A DNA stretch of 64,000 bases from the NCBI GenBank assembly GCA_949987705.1, contig CATLJY010000138.1:1-64000 (forward strand), given 5' to 3'. Each line of letters starts with the position of its first letter. The stretch's first letter is position 1. Origin of the DNA: Thereva unica. Taxonomy: Eukaryota; Arthropoda; Insecta; Diptera; Therevidae. Made by a program: the position numbers and the translations under genes. The notes under the pieces were generated by a model. The model was not told the origin of the DNA and searched no databases. It saw only the letters and a list, made by a program, of their open reading frames with translations. Positions 1 through 9,903 of the stretch are shown in pieces.

Positions 1-122
1 AAGCGTTTACAATATTAGTTGCCAGATTTTGATAATCGCATTTCGATGGCATGCCTCTATCTATCCCACAAGTACATGCCCCAATGATATATTAGATATT
101 TCTGTGAAGCAAATATTCCTCG

Positions 123-703
123 TTATTTCACTTTATTCTCTAAGTCAAATGTTAATGGTGGAAGAGGTGTAGAGACTAAAATGGATCCTTTACCGATGGT
201 AAAATTTGCTGAAAGAAGTGATTTGCTGGTTCCTGGTTTGCTCCTTGCCTCAAAGTAAGTAGCACTGTTTATCTGCATATACAAAGATAGCACAAAAAAT
301 TTAATTAGTGCTTATTTTCGTAAAATTATAAATTAGTGTTTACCGCATGTGTAGCATGTTCTTTCTCATCAAGAAGTGATTTGCTGGTTCCTGGTTTGCA
401 CATTGCCTCAAAAGAAGTATCACTATTTATCTGCACATACCAACATAACAAGAAAATTTCGTTATTAGTGCATATTTGGAAAAATAATAAATTAATTCTT
501 ACCGCAGATGTATAATGTTCTTTCTCATCAACTTCTTCCACTGGTTCGGTGTACAAAATTGTAAGCTCTGATGATAAATTAATTGTGTTTAGCAATATCA
601 CTTTTATTTCCGATTTATGAGGCACCTCAATGTCAGGATCTTTCATCTGAAGAACGAGATTCTTATTTTGCACTTCTGCACTTAATACGTTTTCGTTTTT
701 CAT
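123..703 (-). CDS. Three-exon hypothetical gene with a duplicated exon
   Basis: I do not recognise the protein. On the minus strand ATG at 703-701 opens exon 1 (703-503), which ends after codon 67 at a GT donor. Exon 2 is 430-344 (29 codons) after a TGCAG acceptor. Exon 3 is 272-123 and ends in TAA. All junctions are phase 0 and both introns are 71-72 bp with GT..AG ends, so the 145-residue product stays open only when spliced. Exon 2 and the start of exon 3 repeat the same 20-residue stretch (I-N-S-x-T-x-F-E-A, then KPGTSKSLL), and exons 1 and 2 end alike (DEKEH-x-T-x-A). This is a tandem duplication of an exon-intron unit of about 158 bp. The product is acidic and lysine-rich with no visible signal peptide or membrane segment. 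The first intron is in frame, so retention would also be open. An exon upstream of 703 cannot be excluded. Confidence 0.55.
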
Positions 704-989
704 TTATTATTTTTGTATCCAATTCACCTTGTTTTGATTTGAATTTCACACATTTGCACATTTGACCAAAGTAACAATAAATTTTCTTTTCCATTATGTT
801 TAATAATGAAATGGACTAACAAATACACTGAACTCTGTAACTTTAAATGCGTCGTCCTCCTCTTTTTCTTGCCAGCAGTGCTGAGCTGCCTGAATGAAAT
901 GTCATGCCAGCGGTGCTGCCATCCTAAGTGCAAAGGGTTATTACCAAGAAATAATTAGCAGATACTGCCATATTAAAAAACATGAAATA

Positions 990-1450
990 GATGAACATAG
1001 GGACCGACACCATAAAACCGAATGCAGAATATCCGCAGTAAAAGCAACAGGAAGAGGTAATTAGCAGTTCTGAGAATATGTTTTCGAATAGCTCTTATGG
1101 CGGGTTTACCCAAACGGGCAAAAAAGAAAAAGAACAAAATCTGCTTTTTCCAACAACATATTAATGCTTTGTAAAAATCGAACAATTTAAAAAATTTCCC
1201 ATCTCGGTACATCAAACAAAATTTTTGAAAACAGAACTGTCATTTGAAGCTGTCCGTTTTGTGGAAACCCTATTTAGAAATATTTATTACAGCAGTATGA
1301 ATTTGAAAAAAGGAAAGGCAACTAAATTTAGAAAAAAAGACCTAGTTCACTCCTGGAGCGGCTGGCCGACGAGCTGCAATTGTTTTACCGCCAGTTAAAA
1401 GAGAAAGTGTGCAAGTGTTTAGAAACATATAATAGCAGTTATATTTCGAT
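990..1450 (+). promoter_or_regulatory. Possible 5' region related to two transposon 5' leaders
   Basis: No open gene is seen between 704 and 1547. At 1001-1025 the motif GACACCATAAAACC followed by GAATG matches 10747-10770 in the Transib leader. 1056-1092 (TAATTAGCAG ... GTTTTCGAATAG) loosely matches 10814-10846. An initiator-like TTCACTCC lies at 1346-1353, about 220 nt before the ATG at 1569. The similarity is by eye and imperfect. Confidence 0.35.
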
Positions 1451-1547
1451 CGTTTTTGTAACTCAAGCGTTGAACTGATTAAAAACTCTACAAATTAATT
1501 AGGAAAGAGACACCTTCAAATCTACAATTCAACTTTTATTCTAAAAC

Positions 1548-2110
1548 TTGAGGTTGCACCACCTAGAGATGTCTAATAATAATGGTGGTGATATCCAACA
1601 ATGCCAGATGTGTTGTTACACTTCTTGTAGGAATGATAATTTAATATCTCATGTGGTAATGCATTATAGGTATGATCCGATATTTCGGGTTAAATGTACA
1701 AAAGCTGGATGCGGTGCTACGTTCAAAAAGTGGAAATCTTTTCAACAACATTTATATCGGAAACATTCATCATCAGAAATAACTGAAACATCTAATGCAA
1801 GTGAAAACATCATAGCAGAATCAGAGTTAGCACCGCCTATTTCTCCAACTTGTCCACAAAATTCTGAAGGTTAGTTAAGATATTGATAGAGTCATCTCAT
1901 CTAACATACCTAGCACAAGATTGAAATTTAAATTCAACTTATTTTTCGTTCAGATTCCTGTGAAAATATGGATGAAATTCCAACAAAAAATATTCAATGG
2001 TATGCAGCTAAATTTGTGGTAGACATACGTGAAAATTGTAAGATTTCACAAAATGCAATGGACTATATCATTGTTACATGGTTATTTAAAATTTATTCAT
2101 CGATATAACT
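1548..2110 (+). pseudogene. 5' exons of a C2H2 zinc-finger transposon-like gene
   Basis: Exon 1 (most likely from ATG 1569 to about 1870) has a C2H2-like arrangement: CQMCCY at the start, a histidine pair near VVMHYR, then CTKAGCGATFKKWKSF and QHLYRKH. The tail is Ser/Thr-rich. A GT donor at 1871 and a TTTCGTTCAG acceptor at about 1953 join it in frame to exon 2, which encodes acidic sequence and then IQWYAAKFVVDIRENCKISQ. This layout matches a multicopy, multi-exon family I know from arthropod and fish genomes whose exact transposon class I cannot name. The joined frame meets TAA at 2108-2110, just before a good donor (GTAAGT) at 2113. Later exons resume at about 6740-9870, past several insertions. 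The finger suggests DNA binding. Confidence 0.55.
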
Positions 2111-2468
2111 GTAAGTTTTCTATAATAGCCCAGTCACTTTATGTAAAAAAGCCGAGTTTTCCCAAACCCATATCTCAAAAATCATTGGTTCTACGTAAAG
2201 GACATCATTCATTTTGGACCAAAAACTGAAAGTGCCGGCCAGGATAAAAATGTGTAATATTCGGATAGAACACCCAATTCCTATCATTTTTGACTACGGC
2301 ACCAAATCTGTGCGCCCTTTGGTTACGGTGTTACATACTTTAAAATACAATAAAAATGTTATTATGATGTTGTTATTTTCATACATTTGATATTTAATTA
2401 TTCATACTGTGTATGTCCTTTTGATGTGCAATAAAGTGAATTCTATTCTGTATTAAGTATTTTCTTCA

Positions 2469-2774
2469 TTGATTCCTCTGGAAGTAGTCAGAGAACTTGA
2501 AGGGGAAGACTTGTGGATTATAAGAGGACGAATACAATCCCGCCACATCCAAGCCAAGAAATACTATGTGTACATTGCAATAGATCGGGCAGAAAATGGT
2601 CGTCGAGCATTAGCTCATTATTACTGTACATGCAATATCGGCAAGAGGACCATTGGATGCTGCTCTCATACCATGACCATAGTCTGGTACATGGGTTATG
2701 CTAGACATGACTCATACCTCACACCACCTGCAATAGGATTAGATGATGTATATGTTAGATTAGGACAAATATAA
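2469..2774 (+). CDS. SWIM-type zinc-finger C-terminal fragment of a transposase-like protein
   Basis: The 101-residue frame contains YYCTCNIGKRTIGCCSH followed by WYMGYARHD. This is the CxC...CxH pattern of SWIM zinc fingers and closely resembles the C-terminal part of transposon proteins repeated in arthropods and cnidarians. SWIM fingers bind DNA or protein. Upstream no DDE domain is visible within the element, so this is the tail of a larger gene whose 5' part was deleted. The first ATG is arbitrary. The reading frame ends naturally with TAA about 10 residues after the conserved block, which suggests a true C-terminus. It is unlikely to be functional alone. Confidence 0.5.
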   Translation: MIPLEVVRELEGEDLWIIRGRIQSRHIQAKKYYVYIAIDRAENGRRALAHYYCTCNIGKRTIGCCSHTMTIVWYMGYARHDSYLTPPAIGLDDVYVRLGQI

Positions 2775-2962
2775 AAGAATTAATACAAGTGAGTGTTGTT
2801 TCATTTTGCTCTTTTTTACCTAAATGAAAGGTAGGTACTGAATCTAAATGAGGCGCTGTTGGTATTGTTGCTTGTTTTTTCATATTTAATATATTTGTCC
2901 AATTGTATTAAAATAACACATCTTAATAACATTTTATTTCACATTGTATTTTAAAAGCATGT

Positions 2963-3304
2963 AACAACATAACCATGGCCATGTAGGACTGCGATACCAC
3001 CTCCACAACCTAGGACTGTCTCAAGATACAGAATGCCGACTCTTCTTGGAAGGCGACGAAACTTCCACACATATTCTTTGTGAATGTCCTGCTCTGATCT
3101 GGCTTAGAAGAAGAACGTTTATCAGAGAGTTCTTGAGCCCTGCCCAAGTCCGGTCTTCATCAACTAAAGACCTTCTTGCCTTCATTCGGAAGGGCGATAG
3201 TCTGCTCCGCTAGTGGAATACGTACACAATAGGCCTAACTTGGCCGCAGTGTTCACCATATGGGTTGCCCCCTCATTCCTTATAATAATAATAACAACAT
3301 AACC
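2963..3304 (+). mobile_element. 5'-truncated LINE tail with 12-bp target duplication
   Basis: AACAACATAACC occurs at 2963-2974 and again at 3293-3304 and brackets the insert 2975-3292. The insert reads in one frame as the C-terminal end of a non-LTR retrotransposon polyprotein: GHVGLRYHL, then CRLFLEGDETSTHILCECPA (the typical terminal Cys/His block) and a TAG at about 3211-3213. A short 3' UTR follows, ending in a TAA-type microsatellite (ATAATAATAA). Only about 320 bp were copied, so it was dead on arrival. It lies inside the SWIM-finger element and is therefore younger than it. Confidence 0.8.
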
Positions 3305-4111
3305 CATAGGGCGCACAGGTTTGGTTTCATAGTAAAAAATAGTGGGAGTTTTGTGATCTATCCGAATATTACGCTTTTTTTTCTGGTCGGCACTTTCAGA
3401 ATTGGCCCAAAAATGTATGGAACGGGAATGATGTCCTTTCGTATAGGACATTTTTATGCAGATTTATCTCACGAAAATTGCATAAAACCGATAATTTACG
3501 AGATTTTTGAAAAAAAAAAATGATTTTCGTGACTTTTGAACTTCCATAACTCGAGTAACCGGTCAGTTGGCCTTATAGACTTTTGGGAAATTATGTATTT
3601 GTAAACCCAAAATAAAAAGAATCCCGCTGATAAATCTTTCGGTTGCATTTTTTCAGAGGTTCATGTTTAAAGTGACTGGGCTATAAAAGCTTATGGACTT
3701 GTGCATAGCATCCTACTAATCCTAGTTCAAAAAATTATTTTAAAATAGTCAAGCACTTTCATAATGTGCAGTCTTTTAGTTTTTTTTATTAAAGCCCGGT
3801 ATGCTAGGCTCAAGTAATTACTTGACCTATCTTAAACCTATGTAAAAAAATTGTCAAGAAATGGCTCAGAAATATTTTCTGCTGCGATTTCTTCACCCGG
3901 TATGCTAGGTTCAAGAAATCACACCAGAAAAATCGTGTTTTTTAAATGACGCGCAGATGTCGCTATTGATAAAATTTAAGTTTTTCTTCCAGAAATAATT
4001 GTCGAGGCACTTATTTCTTTAAGTAATTTTGACGTTTCATGGGTTTTTTTTTTTTAATTGAAAATAGAAATTGAAGGAAGCCTTGCGTTTTAAGTAATCG
4101 TTGAACCCATA

Positions 4112-4265
4112 GACGGTGATTACACTGTTCGTTCCTACGTACGTTCCTCACGAGCTTTTAGATGAACGGGGAAGTGGGGATGAAGCCTCTCATCATCTCC
4201 ACTTCCCCGTTCATCTAAAATGCTCGTGAGGAACGTACGTAGGAACGAACAGTCTAATCACCGTC
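4112..4265. repeat. Perfect-hairpin MITE, copy 1
   Basis: About 150 bp that is almost entirely self-complementary. One arm begins GACGGTGATTACACTGTTCG and runs through CTACGTACGTTCCTCACGAG and GATGAACGGGGAAGTG; the other arm reads the reverse. It lies in the left arm of the larger foldback. A transcript would form a stem of about 70 bp. Confidence 0.75.
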
Positions 4266-4468
4266 TTACAAAACAACTGTACTGTCAGCAATGGAAATTA
4301 GACAAATGCCAAAATTTCTTACCGACTGTCACTTTTTCTTAAGGGAATAAATGCAGAAGTTTTCTTGAGCAAATTCCTTGAGCCTAGCATACCGGGCTTT
4401 AAGAAAAAGTGACAGTCGGTAAGAAATTTTGGCATTTGTCTAATTGTGACAGTACAGTTGTTTTATTG

Positions 4469-4621
4469 GCGGTGATTAGACTGTTCGTTCCTACGTACGT
4501 TCCTCACGAGCTTTTTAGATGAACGGGGAAGTGCAGATGACGAGGGGCTTCATCCCCACTTCCCCGTTCATCTAAAAGCTCGTGAGGAACGTACGTAGGA
4601 ACGAACAGTGTAATCACCGTC
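4469..4621. repeat. Perfect-hairpin MITE, copy 2
   Basis: Same hairpin sequence as 4112-4265, in the mirrored position of the right arm. The central loop differs between the copies (GATGAAGCCTCTCATCATC versus CAGATGACGAGGGGCTTCA), as expected if one is the inverted copy of the other. Confidence 0.75.
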
Positions 4622-5305
4622 ATTAAGGGTTCAACGATTACTTAAAACGCAAGGCTTCCTTCAATTTCTACTTTCAATTTAAAAAAACCCATGAAACGTC
4701 AAAATTACTTAAAGAAATAAGTGCCTCGACACTTATTTCTGGAAGAAAAACAATAGCGACATCTGCGCGTCATTAAAAAAACACGATTTTTCTGGTGTGA
4801 TTTCTTGAACCTAGCATACCGGGTGAAGAAATCGCAGCAGAAAATATTTCTGAGCCATCTTGACAATTTTTTTTTACATAAGGTCTGTTCCTGTACTTTT
4901 CCTGTAAAAATTTGTTTGGCAAAAACTTAGTGAATGGTGGGGATAATTTTGTCAAAAATTCAGAAAGTAAAGAAACACGTTTTGGGCAATTTCTTGCAAA
5001 TCAAGAAGAAGAGAAACATAAATGTCATTTTTTACATAAACAAAATGTCAATTGACAACTTTTGACAACTTGCAAGAAATCGCCGGACCGAAAACCTCCT
5101 GCAAATTCCTGCAAGAGGGGAAGTGAAAATTTCCCCGCTTTTTCTTGCATGAGAAAGTAAAGAAACACAAATTGGGGAAATTTTTGTCCCGCGTGATCCC
5201 ACATTCGAGTTCAGGAACAGACCTATAGGTTTAAGATAGGTCAACTTTTATTAGTATACTTTTCGTATTCAAATACGTTTATCAAAAATTTAATAGTTAC
5301 AGTAT

Positions 5306-6677
5306 GGCCGCGTTCTCATGGGCTGCATGCCGCACGACAAAAGCTTTCAATGTTTTCTGATTGGCCAGGAAAATATATCTGTATGCACACATGTTTTCTC
5401 TCTCGCACAGCCTTGCTGCAAAAATCGAACAAGGAAAATTCCTTATTCATGCGGCAAAATCACGGAACTGTCAAGTTCGAACTTTTGCCGTGCGGCATGC
5501 AGCCCATGTGAACGTGCTGCAAAATCACGGAACTAGTGATGTTTCGATTCGAGCGATGTTTAAAGTGATTTAAACAACAATATTTCACATTTTGACATCA
5601 ACATTAATCGTTAACATAATTTTTTTATTATTAAAGTAATCCAATTCACATTTTCAAAATCACAAAAGACTGATTTTTGACAACCAGCAGATGCACTCAT
5701 ATGAACGAGGGGATGCTTCTATGCGGCAAGCTTTTTGCAGCCTGTCACGAAAATTTTCGAATACTACCCGAAGATAAGCCGATATCAAGCTGTTCATAAA
5801 TTCAAATGGATGCGTTTAAATTCACAAAAGGTTTAAGAAATATTCGTGCAACTCAAATTAATTTCGCGTAAATCGCAGTATCAAAAACTCACGTACACCA
5901 AAAACGTTAATTTTATTAAAAATGAAAATTCAACTTTATTAACAAATTTATTCGGCTTCAAACAATACTAAATTCTAATTAGATTCTTTGCGGTATTCGC
6001 TACAATTTCGTCGCGATCAAATTCAAAAAGTTACAAATTCAAAAATCAAAATTCAAAATTCAAGAGGGAAGAAAAATCTGTTGCTTACTTATATAGCAAA
6101 AGCCTACGTGACTACAGCACTTTGACCGCAATTTTCATAACTCAGTTATTACCGCTGCATCGGTTTTCTTGTTTACTCCACCCACATCTTTCCCCTTTTT
6201 CATATTAATTTCGAGTTCGAATTGTTTACATTTGAAATGTCAAATTGTGATGTGGGTGCAGTAAACAAATATTATTTGTTTAGTGATTTTTTGTGATTGT
6301 TTACAAAGGTGAGTGACTTAAATCTAATTATTTGTTAAAATATATAATATATATGTATATAAAATTTGTTATTATATGTTTATTGTTCTCGAAACTAATT
6401 TTTAATACTAATTCATATTATTTCTTGAATGAACCTAACCTAAAATCTTATATGTTAAAATTTCATACATTACTTAATAACTAAATTGGTTTTCTGTATT
6501 TTAGCTGCTGTTGGTGCCCATTGTTTGGTTTGGGAAGGACGTGTCGTCAGGAAACCTCGCAGGGAAGTATTTTGTATTTATAATTTCGCTGATGGCGATT
6601 GTGTTTTTATGAACTTTTTAGGTGGATGTCCAACACAAGCTTTAGCCGTGCGGCATGCAGCCCATGAGAACGCGGCC
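5306..6677. mobile_element. Non-autonomous TIR element
   Basis: GGCCGCGTTCTCATGGGCTG at 5306 is the exact inverse of the sequence ending at 6677. The match continues through CATGCCGCAC and AAAGCTT for about 41 bp with two or three mismatches. A third, internal inverted copy of the same end (CGTGCGGCATGCAGCCCATG, about 5490-5510) means that 5306-5520 is itself a small MITE-like unit or a rearranged end. The interior (5580-6480) is AT-rich and contains no protein I recognise. Flanks are TAT on the left and TAA on the right, so a target duplication cannot be defined. Confidence 0.65.
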
Positions 6678-8117
6678 TAAATTTACATTCATCTTGCTCG
6701 TTTTAAGTAATATAATTGGAAATGAAAGAACTATTGTTGGCTTAATACTTTTAACATTTCAGAGAGAATGCGAAGAACTAAAGGACCCTGGAACAGGATC
6801 GATTCATTTGGAAAATATCCAGTACATTCATACAGAAATATATATGTACATAAGTATATCCTCCTGATAAGATTTTTGCTGCTGTAAATACACGGAAGTC
6901 ATTGAATGATTTTATTGTAAAGCATATGAACATGATAGAATCAGAGAAAACATTAATTTCTAAAAATCGGCAATGGAAGAAAAAAAATGCATCCACTAGT
7001 GCAATCTTATATACCATTCAAAGATAACTTACAACTATTAATGAACAGTGAAATTCGGGCTAATATTGACTCTCCCTTAGAACCTATAGATGGTACTTAT
7101 AGGACAGTTTTGGATGGAAGTTTTTATAAAGAAAATCAATTTTTTAGAGATAACCAGAATTCTTTGGGCTCTACTACGATGATCTTACAATTACTAACCC
7201 TTCTAGTTCCAGTGCGAGAGCCCAAAAATTATCTATGTTTTACTGGACCTTAGCAAACATTAGGCCGGAATTAAGATCATCGCAGAATGCTATCCAATTG
7301 TTAGCAATCGTGAAAACCAAAGTTTTAAAGGAGCCATTTGCTCTGGATACAATTTTGAAACCATTTATTGATGCTATCATTGAGCTACAAACTATGGGTA
7401 TTGATATCCCCGTAAATGGTACTATCAAAAATTACAAGGGATCATTACTTTTTTGCTCTGCTGATACTCCAGCCGCTGCACTTATTGGTGGTTTCAAGGA
7501 GTCAGTTGCGGCAAACCAGTCATGTCGCTCGTGTATGATTGTTAAAACGGATATCAAAAATCACCTTAATGAAAACCACCTTTCATTGCGTAATTCATTC
7601 AATCATAACGATCATTTGAACGCAATCGAAGAACCAACCCTTACAAAAGGGGCCCGAGAGTTCTGGCAGAAGACTTACGGAGTAAATAGAAGTCCATTGA
7701 TGAGGATTCCCAATGTTTACCTCAAGATTGCATGCACATCCCGATTGAAGGAGTGACAGAAATCAGTTGTAGATAATTTTTATTTTTCTGCATAGGGGCT
7801 GTCCATAAATTACGTAATCAAGTTTTTCTTGATTTAAGACCCCCCCTCCCCCCAGTGTAAGCAACAGTAATATTAAGGAAACCCCCCCTCCCCTCCGCTA
7901 AATGGCAATCATAATTTATTTTTATATTAAAATCTGAAAATTCACAACCGTTGTGATCAAACATTCTCCTTGACTATGAGACGAGTAAAATTGACTACAT
8001 TTGTCGATAATTCAGAATCCTACTTTTGCGATTTCAATTTCTGCAGTGCCAACGTAAGGAGATAAAAATATAAAAATGCATGTTTGAAAAAAATTTAATT
8101 TCAATTGTTACGATTAC

Positions 8118-9660
8118 ACCCGGGCCCCATCCAAGACGGAAATAGTAACCGCAGTCCATGCGATGGCCAATGGTAAAGCAGCTGGAAAAGATGGCATCCC
8201 GCCAGAATTGTTGAAAGCCGACTCAAGCCTCATAGCAGATGCGCTTCAGCCAATCCTCGAATTAGCATGGAACACCTGTACCTTTCCGGAGGATTGGACG
8301 GAAGGTATCATAGTCAAAATACCCAAAAAGGGGGATCTAACAATATGCGACAACTGGAGAGGCATCTGTCTATTATCTACTGTGGGTAAAATCTTGTCCC
8401 ACACTATACTATCAAGAATAAGAGAGGCAGTAGATCAAACGCTTAGAAGGCAGCAGGCCGGATTCAGGAAGGGCCGTTCATGTATAGATCACATCAACAC
8501 CGTAAGAATAATAGTGGAACAGTCTACTGAATTCCGATCCCCCCTTTACCTTGCTTTCGTAGATTATGAGAAAGCGTTCGACTCGGTTAATAGGAGCTTT
8601 ATATGGCAGGCATTACGGCGACGTGGACTGCCGGATAAGATAATAGAATTGATAAAAGCCCTATACAACAATTCCAAATGCAGAGTTCTCCATAACGGAA
8701 AATTATCCGACAGCTTTGAGGTGAGTTCAGGAGTACGACAAGGATGCTTGCTATCCCCATTACTATTTCTTATAGTAATAAATGACATTCTTGTTGGCGC
8801 TCTAGATAGTAGAACAGGCGGCATACAGTGGGGTTTGCTAGATCGCCTTAAGGACCTCGACTACGCAGATGATATCTGTTTGCTGGCCCACAGACATCAG
8901 GAGCTAAAAAACATGTTAAACAATTTGGCAACAGAAAGTAGTCTAGCAGGCTTAAGGCTGAATCCGAATAAAACCAAAGAAATGCGGATAAATGCAAACA
9001 CACTTGAACGAACTGCGCTGAATAACCGTGACGTGGAACTGGTAGATAAATTCTGCTACCTCGGTAGTATTATTACCGAAAATGGTGGTGCAGAAGAAGA
9101 CGTCAGTTCCAGAATAAATAAAGCACGAAGCGCATATGCATGCTTGTTCCGCATATGGAGATCAACGGAGATCTCAACCAACACCAAATTGCGGCTGTTC
9201 AACTCCAACGTTAAGGCAGTTCTTTTATACGGTTGCGAAACATGGAAAGTCACCCAATTTATCACAGGGCGCCTACAAGTCTTCATAAACAGATGCCTAC
9301 GTCGTATCCTAAAAATCCGCTGGCAAGATAGAATTTCAAATGAAGAGCAATTGCGCCGTGCCGGCCAAGAAAGGATAGACGACCAAATCAGGCGAAGGAA
9401 ATGGAATTGGGTTGGCCACACCTTGCGACGCGATAACGAAAATCTAGCCAAACAGGCCCTTGACTGGAACCCGCAAGGATCTCGTCGAGTTGGAAGACCT
9501 AGAACAACGTGGAGGAGAACCCTACTAGCAGAGGCCGCAACTACTGGGAGATCCTGGTCAGAGCTAAGAGCTGTCGCGCAAAACAGAGTCCGCTGGAGGG
9601 CAACTGTTTCCGCCCTATGTCCCACGAGGGATTAAGGGGCACATAGATAGATAGATAGAC
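8118..9660 (+). mobile_element. 5'-truncated RTE/I-like LINE with GATA tail
   Basis: The insert carries a long reverse transcriptase frame and ends in an (ATAG)n microsatellite at about 9644-9659 in place of poly(A), a habit of several LINE clades. The 5' end is lost. The coding frame extends upstream of the ATG (KTEIVTAVHA from about 8133), so the endonuclease half is missing. I could not define a target duplication. Confidence 0.75.
8163..9635 (+). CDS. LINE reverse transcriptase (endonuclease missing)
   Basis: A 490-residue open frame carries the RT fingers, palm and thumb. In order: GKAAGKDGIPPELL near residue 4, WRGICLLSTVGKI near 65, QAGFRKGRSCIDH near 96, AFVDYEKAFDSV (palm motif A with D) near 130, SSGVRQGCLLSPLLF near 188, and YADDICLLA (catalytic motif C) near 234. 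A C-terminal block follows (RRRKWNWVGHTLRR ... GRPRTTWRR ... QNRVRWR) that is typical of RTE/I-like elements in invertebrates. The enzyme copies its RNA at a nicked target site. The frame is uninterrupted, so the insertion is young. The endonuclease domain is absent, so it cannot be autonomous. The ATG is internal to the original ORF. Confidence 0.85.
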   Translation: MANGKAAGKDGIPPELLKADSSLIADALQPILELAWNTCTFPEDWTEGIIVKIPKKGDLTICDNWRGICLLSTVGKILSHTILSRIREAVDQTLRRQQAGFRKGRSCIDHINTVRIIVEQSTEFRSPLYLAFVDYEKAFDSVNRSFIWQALRRRGLPDKIIELIKALYNNSKCRVLHNGKLSDSFEVSSGVRQGCLLSPLLFLIVINDILVGALDSRTGGIQWGLLDRLKDLDYADDICLLAHRHQELKNMLNNLATESSLAGLRLNPNKTKEMRINANTLERTALNNRDVELVDKFCYLGSIITENGGAEEDVSSRINKARSAYACLFRIWRSTEISTNTKLRLFNSNVKAVLLYGCETWKVTQFITGRLQVFINRCLRRILKIRWQDRISNEEQLRRAGQERIDDQIRRRKWNWVGHTLRRDNENLAKQALDWNPQGSRRVGRPRTTWRRTLLAEAATTGRSWSELRAVAQNRVRWRATVSALCPTRD

Positions 9661-9885
9661 GTAATTTATAACGTTTACCCCCACCCTCCTACCGTAATAA
9701 AACGTAAGAAATCAGCATACCCCCCCCCCCCCCCTCCCACTTAGATGATTACGTAATTTATGGACAGCCCCATACGAGAAAAAAAAATATTTTCTTTAGA
9801 AAACTTTAATAAAAATTTGTTATCATTTGATTATGGGCACTTGAGTAGAGATAAACCTGGGGCCAGTTCACGCAATTCGACGTCG

Positions 9886-9903
9886 CACAGTGGGCCAAAA
9901 CGA
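9886..9903 (+). repeat. Transib left terminal inverted repeat
   Basis: CACAGTGGGCCAAAACGA. The first seven bases equal the RSS heptamer, and the A-rich part (AAAACGA) follows after four bases. The target duplication CGTCG immediately precedes it. Confidence 0.9.

Larger units (their letters stand above)
2126..3683. mobile_element. TIR element with SWIM-finger gene fragment, TAA duplication
   Basis: The ends are inverted: TAGCCCAGTCACTTTA at 2126 and TAAAGTGACTGGGCTA ending at 3683. Both are flanked by TAA (2123-2125 and 3684-3686). The inverted similarity reaches far inside: blocks around 2190-2340 reappear reversed in 3300-3450, but the left copy lacks about 200 bp present on the right. A SWIM-type finger ORF lies between. 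The element sits just downstream of a splice donor, so it probably entered an intron of the zinc-finger gene. A 3-bp TWA duplication is compatible with several DNA transposon superfamilies, and none is assigned here. Confidence 0.6.
3792..5242. repeat. Nested foldback repeat (large imperfect palindrome)
   Basis: A left arm (about 3824-4340) is repeated inverted on the right (about 4400-4880), folding around position 4365. Two related terminal motifs are paired: AAGCCCGGTATGCTAGGCTC at 3792 with its inverse ending at 4399, and CACCCGGTATGCTAGGTTCA at 3894 with its inverse ending at 4825. GACCTATCTTAAACCTA (3824) pairs with TAGGTTTAAGATAGGTC ending near 5242, so the outermost arms are split by extra sequence (4881-5220). 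No coding potential is seen. It looks like MITE or foldback copies inserted into one another. A target duplication was not clear. Confidence 0.7.
7795..9771. mobile_element. TIR element GGGGCTGTCCATAAATTACG, hosting a LINE
   Basis: GGGGCTGTCCATAAATTACG at 7795 is mirrored by the sequence ending at 9771. ATA lies on both sides (7792-7794 and 9772-9774). Subterminal C-rich runs (7830-7895 and 9675-9740) are mirrored loosely. Without the LINE, the element would be about 430 bp with no gene, that is a MITE. Its removal restores the reading frame of the surrounding zinc-finger pseudogene, which supports the boundaries. Confidence 0.75.
6740..9870 (+). pseudogene. 3' exons of the zinc-finger transposon-like gene, interrupted
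   Basis: Reading from about 6987 gives QSYIPFKDNLQLLMNSEIRA, then TVLDGSFYKENQFF. A one-base frameshift near 7170 is followed by LYYDDLTITNP, SMFYWTLANIRPELRSSQNA, GSLLFCSADTPAAALIGGFK and a CRSCMI cysteine pair. A second shift near 7713 leads to PQDCMHIPIEGVTE. The frame then resumes beyond the 7795-9771 insertion as REKKIFSLENFNKNLLSFDY and stops being recognisable near 9860. The order of these blocks matches the family of the 1548 exons, so both ends belong to one broken gene. The family has transposase-like conserved blocks, but its catalytic residues are not known to me. At least two frameshifts and several insertions make it a pseudogene. Confidence 0.6.

Noticed and set aside
2029..2229. 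Small plus-strand ORF of 66 codons
   Set aside because: It crosses from an exon of the zinc-finger gene through a splice donor into the SWIM element, with no coding similarity.
4109..4621. microRNA genes (two long hairpins)
   Set aside because: Arms are nearly perfect over about 70 bp and repeated in a MITE complex. This fits a transposon-derived inverted repeat better than a miRNA precursor.
5318..5573. Overlapping plus-strand ORFs within the GGCCGCGTT element
   Set aside because: Low-complexity translation of terminal repeats, with no conserved blocks.
9056..9625. 189-codon minus-strand ORF
   Set aside because: It is antisense to the well-supported reverse transcriptase frame 8163-9635.
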